A stretch of DNA of 64,000 bases from NCBI RefSeq assembly GCF_030812855.1, contig NZ_JAUSTK010000003.1, forward strand, positions 124,001 to 188,000. Reading direction: 5' to 3'. A program made the translations under genes and the position numbers. The notes under the pieces are model-generated. The model did not search any database. It saw only the letters and a list, made by a program, of their open reading frames with translations, and had not been told where the DNA came from. Origin of the DNA: Paenibacillus wynnii. Its GTDB lineage: Bacteria > Bacillota > Bacilli > Paenibacillales > Paenibacillaceae. Shown here piece by piece: positions 8,603 through 16,872 of the stretch. The first letter of the stretch is position 1. Every line of letters begins with the position of its first letter.

Positions 8603-8612
8603 TGGCTGCCTC

Positions 8613-8840
8613 CTAAGACTTTGGCTTAAAGGTCAAACAACAGGTAGCTGAAGAACTTACCGCCGTATCATGGTGCTTATTCCCTAGAGTCATCTCTTCT
8701 GCAAATTCTTCCTTGTAGCTGCTTCCTACATGCTTGTCGATCTCGATAATGATCTCGTTCGCTTTGCAAATATTGCTTGAACCCCAATAATTACAATTGC
8801 TTACACTGCAGTTAACATGTGTTTTTGCAGTATTCGACAT
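8613..8840 (-). CDS. DUF1540 domain protein (small cysteine-rich protein)
   Basis: 75 residues with the DUF1540 core CSVSNCNYWGSSNICKANEI, whose three spaced cysteines plus a later CC pair suggest metal binding, with a typical small zinc-ribbon-like size. The function of the family is unknown; members are widespread in spore formers. The ATG follows GAGGTGATATTAT. It is 10 bp upstream of the membrane protein gene at 8602 and probably co-transcribed with it. Confidence 0.85.
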   Translation of the reverse strand: MSNTAKTHVNCSVSNCNYWGSSNICKANEIIIEIDKHVGSSYKEEFAEEMTLGNKHHDTAVSSSATCCLTFKPKS

Positions 8841-8939
8841 ATAATATCACCTCGGGTTCATTATACCCACCGTAATTCGGCTTTATCCGATGAGCAACTT
8901 CCAGTTCATGACATCGGTTCATGACACCGGTTTGTAACT

Positions 8940-8989
8940 AAAAAAAAAGGATTGGTCTCTTCATTTTTCATGAAGGAACCAATCCTTTT
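8940..8989 (-). terminator. Intrinsic terminator of the YpuI-like gene
   Basis: Stem AAGGATTGGT/ACCAATCCTT with inner CTTCA/TGAAG, followed on the minus strand by eight or more T. It lies about 30 nt past the stop at 9021. Confidence 0.9.
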
Positions 8990-9020
8990 AGGTTTTTGGG
9001 TTACATTCTTATGGGTTAGA

Positions 9021-9518
9021 TTACACCTGATTCTGCATACGGCGCTCGGTCAAATAATCACTTTCATAATAAGTGAGATCATCACGAAGTTCCTCGTACA
9101 CTTTTGTGATATCCATGATAATATCGCGTGCCTGGCGTACCGGCTTTTTGCGGAAACGAATGGCATCTTGTCCTGTATAAGCATAACGTCCATCTTCAGA
9201 ATAGCTCTCATTCTTCGGGTAGAAGAAGTTATTAACACCATAATGGTAAACGTTATAAAGCGCTTTTTGCGCAAAAGATTCATCGAATGTGGCGCGTCGC
9301 AGAGCAACTCCCAATTTCTCATAAGACATCTCAGAGAAAACAAGCAAATGTCGAAGGTCAGACAGGAAACCTTGGTAAAAATGGACCATTTCCTCATCCT
9401 GATCTGTATCTAACTGCGGCAACGCATTTTGATTCAGGAATAATTCCATTTTCTCAATAGCGTATTTCAACTTTTCTCTGGTCGTTTCACTCAATTTATG
9501 CACATTGGCTGCTGTCAT
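9021..9518 (-). CDS. YpuI family (DUF3907) conserved protein
   Basis: 165 residues, soluble and largely helical, rich in Tyr and charged residues. The central FYPKNESYSEDGRYAYTGQD and the C-terminal YYESDYLTERRMQNQV segments fit the YpuI/DUF3907 family of Bacillales, proteins of similar length and unknown role. No signal peptide or membrane segment is seen. It is a single gene between its own terminator and the divergent subtilase gene. The family assignment is from recall of sequence style, so moderate. Confidence 0.7.
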   Translation of the reverse strand: MTAANVHKLSETTREKLKYAIEKMELFLNQNALPQLDTDQDEEMVHFYQGFLSDLRHLLVFSEMSYEKLGVALRRATFDESFAQKALYNVYHYGVNNFFYPKNESYSEDGRYAYTGQDAIRFRKKPVRQARDIIMDITKVYEELRDDLTYYESDYLTERRMQNQV

Positions 9519-9683
9519 GGCGGTTGCTCCCCCTTATTGTTCCTTGCTTTTGTGTTGTGGTTGTTTTTTATGTTCTGATATTATCATAAAAAACTGGACG
9601 ACGGTATCCTTTTCTAAAATGCATAAAATTAGCGTTCCCTTCTCAACCTACAGATAAGACAGTGTGATGAAGGAGCGGAAAAT

Positions 9684-11570
9684 ATGTCTCGAAAAAACAT
9701 AATGCTTGCCGGCCTGGTTACTGCGGCATTTACCGCTGCTATATTGATTTTCGCCTGGAGGCCTGCTACTCATGAGATTGCGGAAGCCCCGGGCAAGCCT
9801 CAACCCCAAGTAGAAAAAACTATGAAAAAAAACGCACTGAATCAGGATGTGGACATGACCGATCGATTAAACAAAGTCGATGTAAGCAGACATTTAGGAA
9901 CCCTTCTCTCCAAGAATCATGATTCATCAACATCAGATGTAGCAGTGTATGCTCGAAAGCTACAACAGGAGCACGGGTATATTGCCATGCTGATGTGGAT
10001 CGATTTCCGTACCAACAAGACAATGATCTTCAAATCCTCTCTCCCCAAAGGAAGTGAGACGGAACAGAAACAGCTCCAAAAACATATGAAGAGTGCCAAA
10101 GCTGCTGTCAAGGGACATCAATCGTATGAGTCGCCTACCTTAATTATCGGATCTGAGAAATATTATTTCATAGCCCAACGTGATCAGGAGGGGACAACCG
10201 GTGTGATTGCGTTGATTAATCAGAAAGTATTAGGGCGGGTTACCGACCACCAACTGAAAAATCTACGCTTGATCCCCTATCCGAAGGAAGGTAGATATCA
10301 TGTTGAATCCGTTCATGCGGATACGCTGCGTGATATGACCGTCAAGACGGGGCATGATAATGAGAATGCAAGTCATTATTATGAGAATGAAATTGTTGTC
10401 CGATTCCCCAATGGACATCTGACGGAAGCACAGTTAAAGGACATTTCAAGGGATATTCATTGCAAAATGCCGCGCAAACTAGGATATGCCTATATTTTCC
10501 GTTCATCCGACATGAATTACACCCAGCTTAAGCCTTATTTCACCAATAATTGGCACCCCCTGTATTCAGAGCCTCACTATATGTATTTAACCAATGATAA
10601 GGTAAACGAAAATACAGAAGGGAATCTTCCGCCCAATGATTTACTATTTTCCACGTATCAGTGGAATCTTCCGGCAATTGAGACAGAGTTGGGCTGGCGG
10701 TTATCCAAGGGAAGCAATGATGTAATTGTTGCTGTGGTAGATACTGGAGTCCAAGCCAACCACCCTGATCTGAAGGGAAAGCTGCTTGCAGGCTATAATG
10801 CAATCACAAATGGATCAACGCCTGATGACGATGTGGGGCATGGAACTCATGTAGCAGGCATCATAGGAGCCTTAGTAAATAATTCCGAAGGTGTAGCGGG
10901 GATCAGCTGGTACAACAAAATACTTCCGGTTAAAGCGCTCGACAATTCTGGGGCGGGCACCACTTATTCCGTAGCGGAAGGCATCATCTGGGCAGCTGAC
11001 AATGGCGCTAAGGTGATCAACCTAAGTTTGGGTAATTATGCCGACTCCCAATTTCTGCATGATGCCATTAGATATGCATATGACCGGGATATCGTAATTG
11101 TATCTGCCGCCGGAAACGACAATACGGAGCGGCCCGGTTACCCGGCAGCATATCCAGAGGTACTAGCAGTAGCTGCCACCAATGCCTCTGCGGAAAAAGC
11201 ATCCTTCTCAAACTTCGGAGATTATATTGACTTGACAGCACCCGGGGAAAGTATCGCCAGTACGTACCCCGATAGCCAATATGCGGCGTTATCCGGGACC
11301 TCTATGGCGAGTCCTCATGTTGCCGCATTGGCCGGTCTGGTCCGTTCTCTTAACCCCGACTTATCGAATACTGAGGTTATGAAGCTGATGACAGATCAGG
11401 CCATTGACCTCGGGACTCCAGGTCAGGACAAGTATTACGGCTGGGGTCAAATCGATATCTTCAAAACCCTTCAAGCCGCCGGCGGCGGGGATGTCCCTTT
11501 GCAGATGTGGCCCCAGCGGGTCCGACAGCAGTTCGATCATTTAATACAGCGGATTAAAAACAATCCTTAA
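9684..11570 (+). CDS. Membrane-anchored or secreted subtilisin-like serine protease (S8 family)
   Basis: 628 residues. The N-terminus MSRKNIMLAGLVTAAFTAAI is a signal or anchor helix. Residues ~30-300 form a long N-terminal region; its last part (about 230-300, NEIVVRFPNGHLTEAQLKDI) resembles a subtilase propeptide or fervidolysin-like chaperone domain. The catalytic triad is complete: Asp in VVDTGVQANHPDLKG (about 351), His in DVGHGTHVAGIIG (about 386) and Ser in GTSMASPHVAAL (about 540), with the oxyanion Asn in SAAGNDN. AAGGAG lies 8 nt before the ATG. The stop overlaps the convergent MocR gene. Substrate unknown; probably an extracellular protease acting at the cell surface. Confidence 0.93.
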   Translation: MSRKNIMLAGLVTAAFTAAILIFAWRPATHEIAEAPGKPQPQVEKTMKKNALNQDVDMTDRLNKVDVSRHLGTLLSKNHDSSTSDVAVYARKLQQEHGYIAMLMWIDFRTNKTMIFKSSLPKGSETEQKQLQKHMKSAKAAVKGHQSYESPTLIIGSEKYYFIAQRDQEGTTGVIALINQKVLGRVTDHQLKNLRLIPYPKEGRYHVESVHADTLRDMTVKTGHDNENASHYYENEIVVRFPNGHLTEAQLKDISRDIHCKMPRKLGYAYIFRSSDMNYTQLKPYFTNNWHPLYSEPHYMYLTNDKVNENTEGNLPPNDLLFSTYQWNLPAIETELGWRLSKGSNDVIVAVVDTGVQANHPDLKGKLLAGYNAITNGSTPDDDVGHGTHVAGIIGALVNNSEGVAGISWYNKILPVKALDNSGAGTTYSVAEGIIWAADNGAKVINLSLGNYADSQFLHDAIRYAYDRDIVIVSAAGNDNTERPGYPAAYPEVLAVAATNASAEKASFSNFGDYIDLTAPGESIASTYPDSQYAALSGTSMASPHVAALAGLVRSLNPDLSNTEVMKLMTDQAIDLGTPGQDKYYGWGQIDIFKTLQAAGGGDVPLQMWPQRVRQQFDHLIQRIKNNP

Positions 11571-13006
11571 TTAATCTTTTTAAGATATTCGGAAAGTAAG
11601 GTAAAAAACAATTTCAAACCTTGCTCCATATCCGACTCTGACAATTGAGCGTAACATAGACGGATATGCCTAGACCTAATCTCCCCGGAGTAACATACAT
11701 CGCCTGGCAAAAAGGATATGTTCTTCCTTTTGGCCAAAGCGTGCAATTCCGTAATATCAGTAGTCGGCGGCAGCTCCAGCCAAAGGCTCAGTCCCCCCGC
11801 TGGAAGAACCCAACTGACCTCGGATGGTGCATACTGTTTCAGCAGCTTAGAAGCCTTCTCCATGCGCTTATGCAATGCAACACGCAGATGATCCGCATAA
11901 GCGTTGTATTTCTTGGCGATGAAGGGCAGCACTGCCCGTTGTGTAAGCAGGGGGCTGCCAAGGTCACTGGCAGATTTGGCAGCAATCAGGCGGGAAAGAA
12001 TATTACCTTCGGCAGCGACGCAGGCAATTCTGCAGCCGGGAGCCAATACTTTACTGAAGCTTTTCATATATACAACATGCCCCTCGATATCCATTGACTT
12101 AATGGGGGGCGGCGGAGGCATATGGAAGTAGAGATCACTGAACGGGTCATCCTCCACAATTAGACAGCGGTAGCTGCGAGCCAATTCCAGTAGCCGCTGT
12201 CTTCTTGCTGTGCTCATGGTGACACCGCTTGGATTCTGAAAAGTAGGGCAAGTATAAATGAGTTTCGGGGGTCTTTGATCACATAGCTTCGTAAGAATAT
12301 CGACCCTCATCCCTTCACTATCCATGGGTACAAATATCATCTCCGCTCCACGTCCGGCAAAGACATCAATAGCACCTGTATAGCTAGGAGCCTCCATATA
12401 AACCGTATCACCGGGGCCTACAAAGGTGCGGGCTACTAGATCTATCCCTTGCTGTGACCCGCTTGTTATCATTAGATTAGAGCTCGGCAGTACGATTCCA
12501 CGCTCCTGCAAATGAGCCTTCATGGTTTCCCGCAATTCATGATCTCCTTGAAAATTCCCGTAAGTTGCCATTAACTCCGGCTGTTCCAACACCAAAGAAG
12601 CCATTTGAGCCCCGATGGGCTTCAATGGCAGCAAGTCAGCATGAATAGCTGCCAGATGAAAAGGATATTTCACCTCTGAGTAATCAAAATTCCGCCAAAG
12701 CTGCGCCCTAGGTAAATAATCATCATATTGCTGAGGCCAATAGGCTTCTACATAGCCCTTTTTCTGTTCCGCATCCGATACAAAACAGCCTAATCCATGC
12801 TCGCAGTGAATTAGTGCCTGTCTTTCCAACTCTGCATAGGCCTTACTAACCGTGACCTGACTTACCTTTAGCGCAACAGCCAGCCGACGCACAGAAGGTA
12901 AGCGAGCTCCACGTTCCAGTAAACCTGAAGATATCCGAGATCCTAACGCTTCGCTGATCTGTGTAGGAAGTGATTTTCTTCCATCTCGATTCAATTCAAT
13001 ATGCAA
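11567..13006 (-). CDS. MocR-family transcription regulator (GntR HTH fused to class I aminotransferase)
   Basis: 479 residues. The N-terminal winged helix of GntR type (about 10-75, GARLPSVRRLAVALKVSQVT) is joined to a fold-type I aminotransferase domain with the PLP lysine in KSFSKVLAPGCR (about residue 316) and the NPSG motif in CPTFQNPSGVTM. Such proteins (GabR, PdxR) sense PLP or an amino-donor metabolite and regulate a neighbouring gene. The start is TTG at 13006, with AGGGGG 8 nt upstream; no ATG is in a suitable place. It is divergent from an aminotransferase gene, its likely target. A metabolic ligand cannot be named from the sequence. Confidence 0.93.
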   Translation of the reverse strand: MHIELNRDGRKSLPTQISEALGSRISSGLLERGARLPSVRRLAVALKVSQVTVSKAYAELERQALIHCEHGLGCFVSDAEQKKGYVEAYWPQQYDDYLPRAQLWRNFDYSEVKYPFHLAAIHADLLPLKPIGAQMASLVLEQPELMATYGNFQGDHELRETMKAHLQERGIVLPSSNLMITSGSQQGIDLVARTFVGPGDTVYMEAPSYTGAIDVFAGRGAEMIFVPMDSEGMRVDILTKLCDQRPPKLIYTCPTFQNPSGVTMSTARRQRLLELARSYRCLIVEDDPFSDLYFHMPPPPPIKSMDIEGHVVYMKSFSKVLAPGCRIACVAAEGNILSRLIAAKSASDLGSPLLTQRAVLPFIAKKYNAYADHLRVALHKRMEKASKLLKQYAPSEVSWVLPAGGLSLWLELPPTTDITELHALAKRKNISFLPGDVCYSGEIRSRHIRLCYAQLSESDMEQGLKLFFTLLSEYLKKIN

Positions 13007-13019
13007 GGTTATCCCCCTA

Positions 13020-13051
13020 ACTGTTATATCGAGTGCTTTACTGTTATACCG
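13020..13051. promoter_or_regulatory. Tandem direct repeat, likely MocR operator
   Basis: ACTGTTATATCG (13020-13031) and ACTGTTATACCG (13040-13051) are direct repeats 20 bp apart start to start, about two helix turns, inside the 90-bp divergent intergenic region. The second covers the -35 of the aminotransferase promoter. Phased direct repeats are the usual binding sites of MocR regulators. Confidence 0.65.
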
Positions 13052-13066
13052 CTCTGCCGCTATGAT
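13037..13066 (+). promoter_or_regulatory. Promoter of the aminotransferase gene
   Basis: -35 TTTACT (13037-13042), 18-bp spacer, -10 TATGAT (13061-13066). The operator-like direct repeat overlaps the -35, so regulation by the MocR protein is plausible. Confidence 0.6.
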
Positions 13067-13096
13067 ACCATCAATCGAAAGGTGGAGTGAAATTTT

Positions 13097-14317
13097 ATGA
13101 ACATCAATTATTCAAATGCAGCTAAGCATTTAGGCTCTTCAGCAGTTCGCGATATTCTAAAGCTGACTCAAGGCAACAATATTATTTCACTTGCTGGCGG
13201 TCTTCCCAGTGAGGATCACTTCCCACTGAAAGCAGTTCAGGAGGCGTACTCCCAAGTGCTTTCCTCTAATCCCTCCGTACTTCAGTACGGATTAACAGAA
13301 GGCTACGCTCCATTACGAGACAAAATTGCCGCAAGACTCTCCTCACAAGGCATCCCGACTTCATCGTCAGAGATAGTGTTAACTACAGGTTCCCAGCAAG
13401 CTATAGATCTTCTATGTAAAATCATACTCGACCCGGGAGACACCGTACTAGTAGAAGCCCCAACTTATCTTGCGGCTCTACAAGTACTGGGCTCTTACCG
13501 TGCGGACATTCAAACACTCGAAAGCGACGTAGACGGGATACTACCCGATGATCTGGAAGACAAGCTGCGCAGATACCGCCCTAAGCTGTTATACGTTGTC
13601 CCTACCTTCAGCAATCCTACCGGGGCAACCTGGAGTCAAGAGCGGAGAATAAAAGTAGTTGAACTTTGCAGGAATTACGGTGTACTTATTCTCGAAGACA
13701 ATCCTTACGGTGAAATCTCTTTTCAGTCCGATAAAGACGTTTGTCCATCCACGCTTGCAGCCATAGACCGGAGCTACTCTGGAGATTATTGTGTAGCTTA
13801 CACAGGTACTTTCTCAAAAATCGTTGCACCTGCCCTTCGAACCGGCTGGATCGTTGGTGGAAGCGAGTTGATTAAGACTCTGGCTAAAGCGAAACAAGCC
13901 GCTGATCTGCACTCCAGCACCATTGATCAACGATCATTGGATAATCTGCTCTTAAATTTTGATTTAGCGCAGCACATCTCTATAATTTCCCGGGAATATC
14001 ATTCGAGAATGAATAAATTGTCTTCGGAAATAACTTCCCGTAATTGGGAAGGCTCTTTCTTTCGTGAACCTAAGGGCGGAATGTTTCTGTGGTTAACGCT
14101 CGCTGAGCATGTTAACTCCACCGAACTGCTTAAGTTGGCTATTCCCAAAGGAGTCGCCTTTGTTCCAGGAGAAGTATTCTATTCGTCCCTGCCCCAGAAA
14201 AATACGATGCGCCTTAATTTCACTCATACAGCTCCAGATTTGATCCCTCTTGCGATAGAACGTCTGGATAGTGCCTTAGTGGAGTTCAACAAGAAGAAAC
14301 AGCTTTGCCGTCCTTAA
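13097..14317 (+). CDS. PLP-dependent class I aminotransferase (2-aminoadipate/LysN-like)
   Basis: 406 residues with N-terminal MNINYSNAAKHLGSSAVRDI, the ISLAGGLPSEDHFP motif typical of the LysN/2-aminoadipate aminotransferase group, NPTG in VVPTFSNPTGATW, LEDNPYGEI and the PLP lysine in TGTFSKIVAPALR (about residue 240). It probably moves an amino group between an amino acid and a 2-oxo acid; the substrate is unknown. GGTGGAG lies 9 nt upstream of the ATG. The last codons (KKKQLCRP and the TAA) are encoded inside a dispersed repeat (14293 onward), so the natural C-terminus has been replaced or extended. Confidence 0.92.
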   Translation: MNINYSNAAKHLGSSAVRDILKLTQGNNIISLAGGLPSEDHFPLKAVQEAYSQVLSSNPSVLQYGLTEGYAPLRDKIAARLSSQGIPTSSSEIVLTTGSQQAIDLLCKIILDPGDTVLVEAPTYLAALQVLGSYRADIQTLESDVDGILPDDLEDKLRRYRPKLLYVVPTFSNPTGATWSQERRIKVVELCRNYGVLILEDNPYGEISFQSDKDVCPSTLAAIDRSYSGDYCVAYTGTFSKIVAPALRTGWIVGGSELIKTLAKAKQAADLHSSTIDQRSLDNLLLNFDLAQHISIISREYHSRMNKLSSEITSRNWEGSFFREPKGGMFLWLTLAEHVNSTELLKLAIPKGVAFVPGEVFYSSLPQKNTMRLNFTHTAPDLIPLAIERLDSALVEFNKKKQLCRP

Positions 14318-14420
14318 TGGGAGCTTATGCTTCCGAAGAAGCGATACTCCGTATCGCTTTCAGGTATCCGTTTCTCGTAGAAATATAAGCAAAGTATACT
14401 GAAAACTTATACTTTCTTAT
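14293..14420. repeat. Dispersed structured repeat, copy B, overlapping the aminotransferase 3' end
   Basis: Same unit and orientation as 6661-6790, with only scattered substitutions (for example AAACAGC for AAACGGC, CTTAT for CCTAT). It contains GCGATAC-TCC-GTATCGC, the GGAG/CTTCC pair and the AAGTATA-type tail. The substitution in the left outer arm weakens the outer stem. The first ~25 bp are translated as the aminotransferase C-terminus and its stop codon. Confidence 0.88.
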
Positions 14421-14428
14421 ATTTGAAC

Positions 14429-14467
14429 AAAAAGACGACGTCACCGGTATAACCGAGTGACGTCGTC
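14429..14467 (-). terminator. Intrinsic terminator of rnpB
   Basis: Perfect 11-bp stem GACGACGTCAC/GTGACGTCGTC (14434-14444/14457-14467) followed by TTTTT on the minus strand. It lies about 40 nt past the mature RNase P RNA end and may also serve the convergent aminotransferase gene as a hairpin. Confidence 0.85.
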
Positions 14468-14505
14468 GTTAAATTATAAAATGTAAGATTATAATGTTGC
14501 AGTTA

Positions 14506-14924
14506 GGAAAGTTTGTCGTAAGCCGGGTTCTGTGCTCGTCGTGGTTCATACGGGAACTACCCTCCCACCATAAGCGACAATCATCTATCTAGGCCGTACA
14601 TTACTGCACAGCTCCAGCGACCAACCTAGACGCGCCTCAGGCGAAGGCTGCCTCTTCCGGTGAAGGATCAGCGGCGTCTCATTAGGTCTTGCTCCAGATG
14701 GGGTTTACCAGGAACGAAGTCACCAGCGTTCCTCGGGGTCTCTTACACCTCGGTTCCATCCTTACCTGTGCCGCTCCCTAAAGAGCGGCCATCGGCGGTC
14801 CATTTCTGTGGCACTTTCCTTCGGCTCGCGCCGACTGGATGTTATCCAGCACCCTGCCTTTTGGAGCCCGGACTTTCCTCCCGTGGCGTTCTCACGCCAC
14901 CGGCGATTGTCTGTCAAACTTTCC
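14506..14924 (-). ncRNA. rnpB: RNase P RNA, A-type by sequence
   Basis: Catalytic RNA that matures tRNA 5' ends. The minus strand carries the universal core elements GAGGAAAGTCCGGGCTCC near the 5' end, GTGCCACAGAAA, GGTAAACCCC...GGAGCAAGACC, ATAGATGATTGTCGC and ACAGAACCCGGCTTACG near the 3' end. P1 is GGAAAGTTTG (14924 downward) with CAAACTTTCC (ending at 14506), giving about 419 nt. The GACCGCCGATGGCC, GGTAAGG and GGAGCAAGACCTAAT blocks match the A-type fold of E. coli rather than the B-type of B. subtilis. Ends are estimated from the P1 helix. Confidence 0.95.
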
Positions 14925-14938
14925 GATCAACATTGTAT

Positions 14939-14967
14939 ATTATACAGACATACTGCTACCGAAACAA
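14939..14967 (-). promoter_or_regulatory. rnpB promoter
   Basis: Minus-strand -35 TTGTTT (14962-14967), 17-bp spacer, -10 TATAAT (14939-14944), about 15 bp before the P1 helix of RNase P RNA. Confidence 0.75.
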
Positions 14968-15001
14968 GTGTAAATGGTTGGAAATCCGCCGCTCCATCCC
15001 T

Positions 15002-16117
15002 TTATAAAAACTGAAAAGGTTCCGTATTTACCTGCGAAGCATAAACAGAAGTTTCGTATTTATCTTCGACAAGTTTACCCGCCATCCACTCTCTTACTTT
15101 TTCCTTCATAATTTTCTCGGCGTTATGCCCCGGATCAATAAGTGTAATACCGGCCAGAAAAGCATCTTGAGCAGTATGATAATCTATATCTCCGGTAACA
15201 AGCACATCAGCACCGCGAAAAATCGCATTCTTAAAATATTTTGCACCTGACCCACCTATTACTGCGGCTTTGCGAATAGGGCGATCTAAGTCTCCAACCA
15301 CGCGAAGCTTATCAACATTCAGTCCCGTTTTAACCCTGTCGACAAACTCCCGGAGGGTTACGGGATCTTTCAGTTTCCCCACCCGGCCCAGGCCGAGGCT
15401 ACGGCCTTTAAGATCCATTGAATAGAGGTCATACGCTACCTCTTCATAGGGATGTGCTTTAAGCATAGCCTGCACAACTTTGTTACGAATAGTCAGCGGA
15501 ACGATGGTTTCAATCCGAATCTCGTCAGCCCGCTCCATTTTCCCTTGCTGCCCAATATAAGGATTAGTACCCTCTTGCGGAATAAAAGTACCGTACCCCT
15601 CAATGTTGAAGCTGCAATGGCTGTAATTGCCGATCCTGCCTGCTCCGGCGTTCAGTACAGCATCAAGCACCTTTTGATGATGATCCTTCGGTACGAATAC
15701 AACCAATTTCGATAGCTGTTCCGTATGAGCATCCTTGATCGGAGTACCGTTCTCTATTCCCAGAGCCTCAGCCATCCAGTCATTCATACCGCCTTCAGTA
15801 ACATCCAGGTTAGTATGACTAATATAAACGGCGATATCGTTCTTAATCAGTTTTTCGTAAAGTTTGCCCGCAGGTGTATCCGTTTGAATGCCCTCCAACG
15901 GCCGGAAAATAATAGCATGATGAGCAATGATCAGATTGCAATCCAGCGAAATCGCCTCTTCGACCACTTCATCATTGACATCAAGAGCAACCAGCACATT
16001 CGAAATTTCCTTTTGCAACGTGCCAAGCTGCAGTCCAATTTTATCCCAATCATAAGCTAAATGTTTTGGAGCCAGCTGCTCCATATATTGAACTACGGTT
16101 TGTCCTTTGGCAAGCAT
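15002..16117 (-). CDS. Nif3-like dinuclear metal-centre protein (YqfO family)
   Basis: 371 residues of the NIF3/YqfO family. The metal-binding motifs are NLIIAHHAIIFRPL (His-His) and YISHTNLDVTEGGMNDW near the N-terminus and PGHNAEK near the C-terminus; between them is the ~100-residue PII-like insertion found in Bacillus YqfO (VVFVPKDHHQKVLDAVLNAG, HPYEEVAYDLYSM). It forms hexamers with two metal ions per site; its reaction is unsettled, and GTP cyclohydrolase annotations for the family are doubtful. It overlaps the trmK gene by 25 bp, as part of one transcription unit. Confidence 0.93.
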   Translation of the reverse strand: MLAKGQTVVQYMEQLAPKHLAYDWDKIGLQLGTLQKEISNVLVALDVNDEVVEEAISLDCNLIIAHHAIIFRPLEGIQTDTPAGKLYEKLIKNDIAVYISHTNLDVTEGGMNDWMAEALGIENGTPIKDAHTEQLSKLVVFVPKDHHQKVLDAVLNAGAGRIGNYSHCSFNIEGYGTFIPQEGTNPYIGQQGKMERADEIRIETIVPLTIRNKVVQAMLKAHPYEEVAYDLYSMDLKGRSLGLGRVGKLKDPVTLREFVDRVKTGLNVDKLRVVGDLDRPIRKAAVIGGSGAKYFKNAIFRGADVLVTGDIDYHTAQDAFLAGITLIDPGHNAEKIMKEKVREWMAGKLVEDKYETSVYASQVNTEPFQFL

Positions 16118-16872
16118 TGAAGCACCTCCGTGATTTCCTGAATCCGGGCTTGGATGGTGATCCGTTTTTGTTCGGCAGATTCTAACTCCGAGCGGGAAAG
16201 TGAGGCTAAAATAGTCTCCAGCTTCGAGATCTCACCTCTCCATTTACTATGGAATGCAGCATTAGGAGACCTAAGCAGCCAAGGACCCATCTGTACCAGC
16301 ATCTCCCCTCCGCACTTCACCTTGCCACCATCCAATAGCAACTCTTTGTAAAGATTCTCATTCGACAGTTCAGACCCCTTAACCTCAGGCACCGCTGTCA
16401 GCACTTCATAAATCTTACCGTCTTCTTCTAAAATATTCTCGGCAATGAGCACCCAACCGTTATCAACCAGCCAGCGCCGCAGAATATCCTCAGCAACATT
16501 GGGCTGCAAGGCCAGGACCGAGACACCCTGAAGCTTTCCGTTGGCCTGCCCGCGATTCAAAATAGAGGCAATTAAAGAGCCCCCCATTCCTGCTATGGTT
16601 ATACAATCCACCTCACCGGGCTTCAGCACTTCTAGACCGTCCCCGCGTCTTACGGATATTACCTTTCCTTGTCCAGCTGCTGCAACAGCCTTACAGGCCG
16701 CGTCAAAAGGTCCAGGGTTCACCTCACCGGCAATCGCAAACACAGCTTTCCCGCTTTCGATTGCTGCTATCGGCAATAAGGCATGATCAGAGCCTATATC
16801 TGCGAATTTGCTTCCTGTTGGGATTTTGTCCAATAAAAGATGGAGTCTATTCGATAATTTAATATTGTTCAT
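16093..16872 (-). CDS. trmK: tRNA (adenine-N1)-methyltransferase TrmK (m1A22)
   Basis: SAM-dependent methyltransferase that methylates A22 in the tRNA D-loop. Motif I is ADIGSDHALLPIAAI at about residue 25-40, with GDGLEVL and the catalytic-region ITIAGMGGSLIASIL further on, all typical of TrmK (YqfN). The ATG at 16872 was chosen: it overlaps the stop of the upstream membrane-protein gene as ATGA, and it gives MNNIKLSNRLHLLLDKIP, which matches the family start. A longer frame (to 16893) would begin inside the neighbour. Paired with nif3 as in B. subtilis. Confidence 0.93.
   Translation of the reverse strand: MNNIKLSNRLHLLLDKIPTGSKFADIGSDHALLPIAAIESGKAVFAIAGEVNPGPFDAACKAVAAAGQGKVISVRRGDGLEVLKPGEVDCITIAGMGGSLIASILNRGQANGKLQGVSVLALQPNVAEDILRRWLVDNGWVLIAENILEEDGKIYEVLTAVPEVKGSELSNENLYKELLLDGGKVKCGGEMLVQMGPWLLRSPNAAFHSKWRGEISKLETILASLSRSELESAEQKRITIQARIQEITEVLQCLPKDKP

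Noticed and set aside
14660-15014. Plus-strand open frames of 68-115 residues across 14660-15014
   Set aside because: They lie antisense to the RNase P RNA, whose conserved core is unmistakable; no ribosome site supports them.
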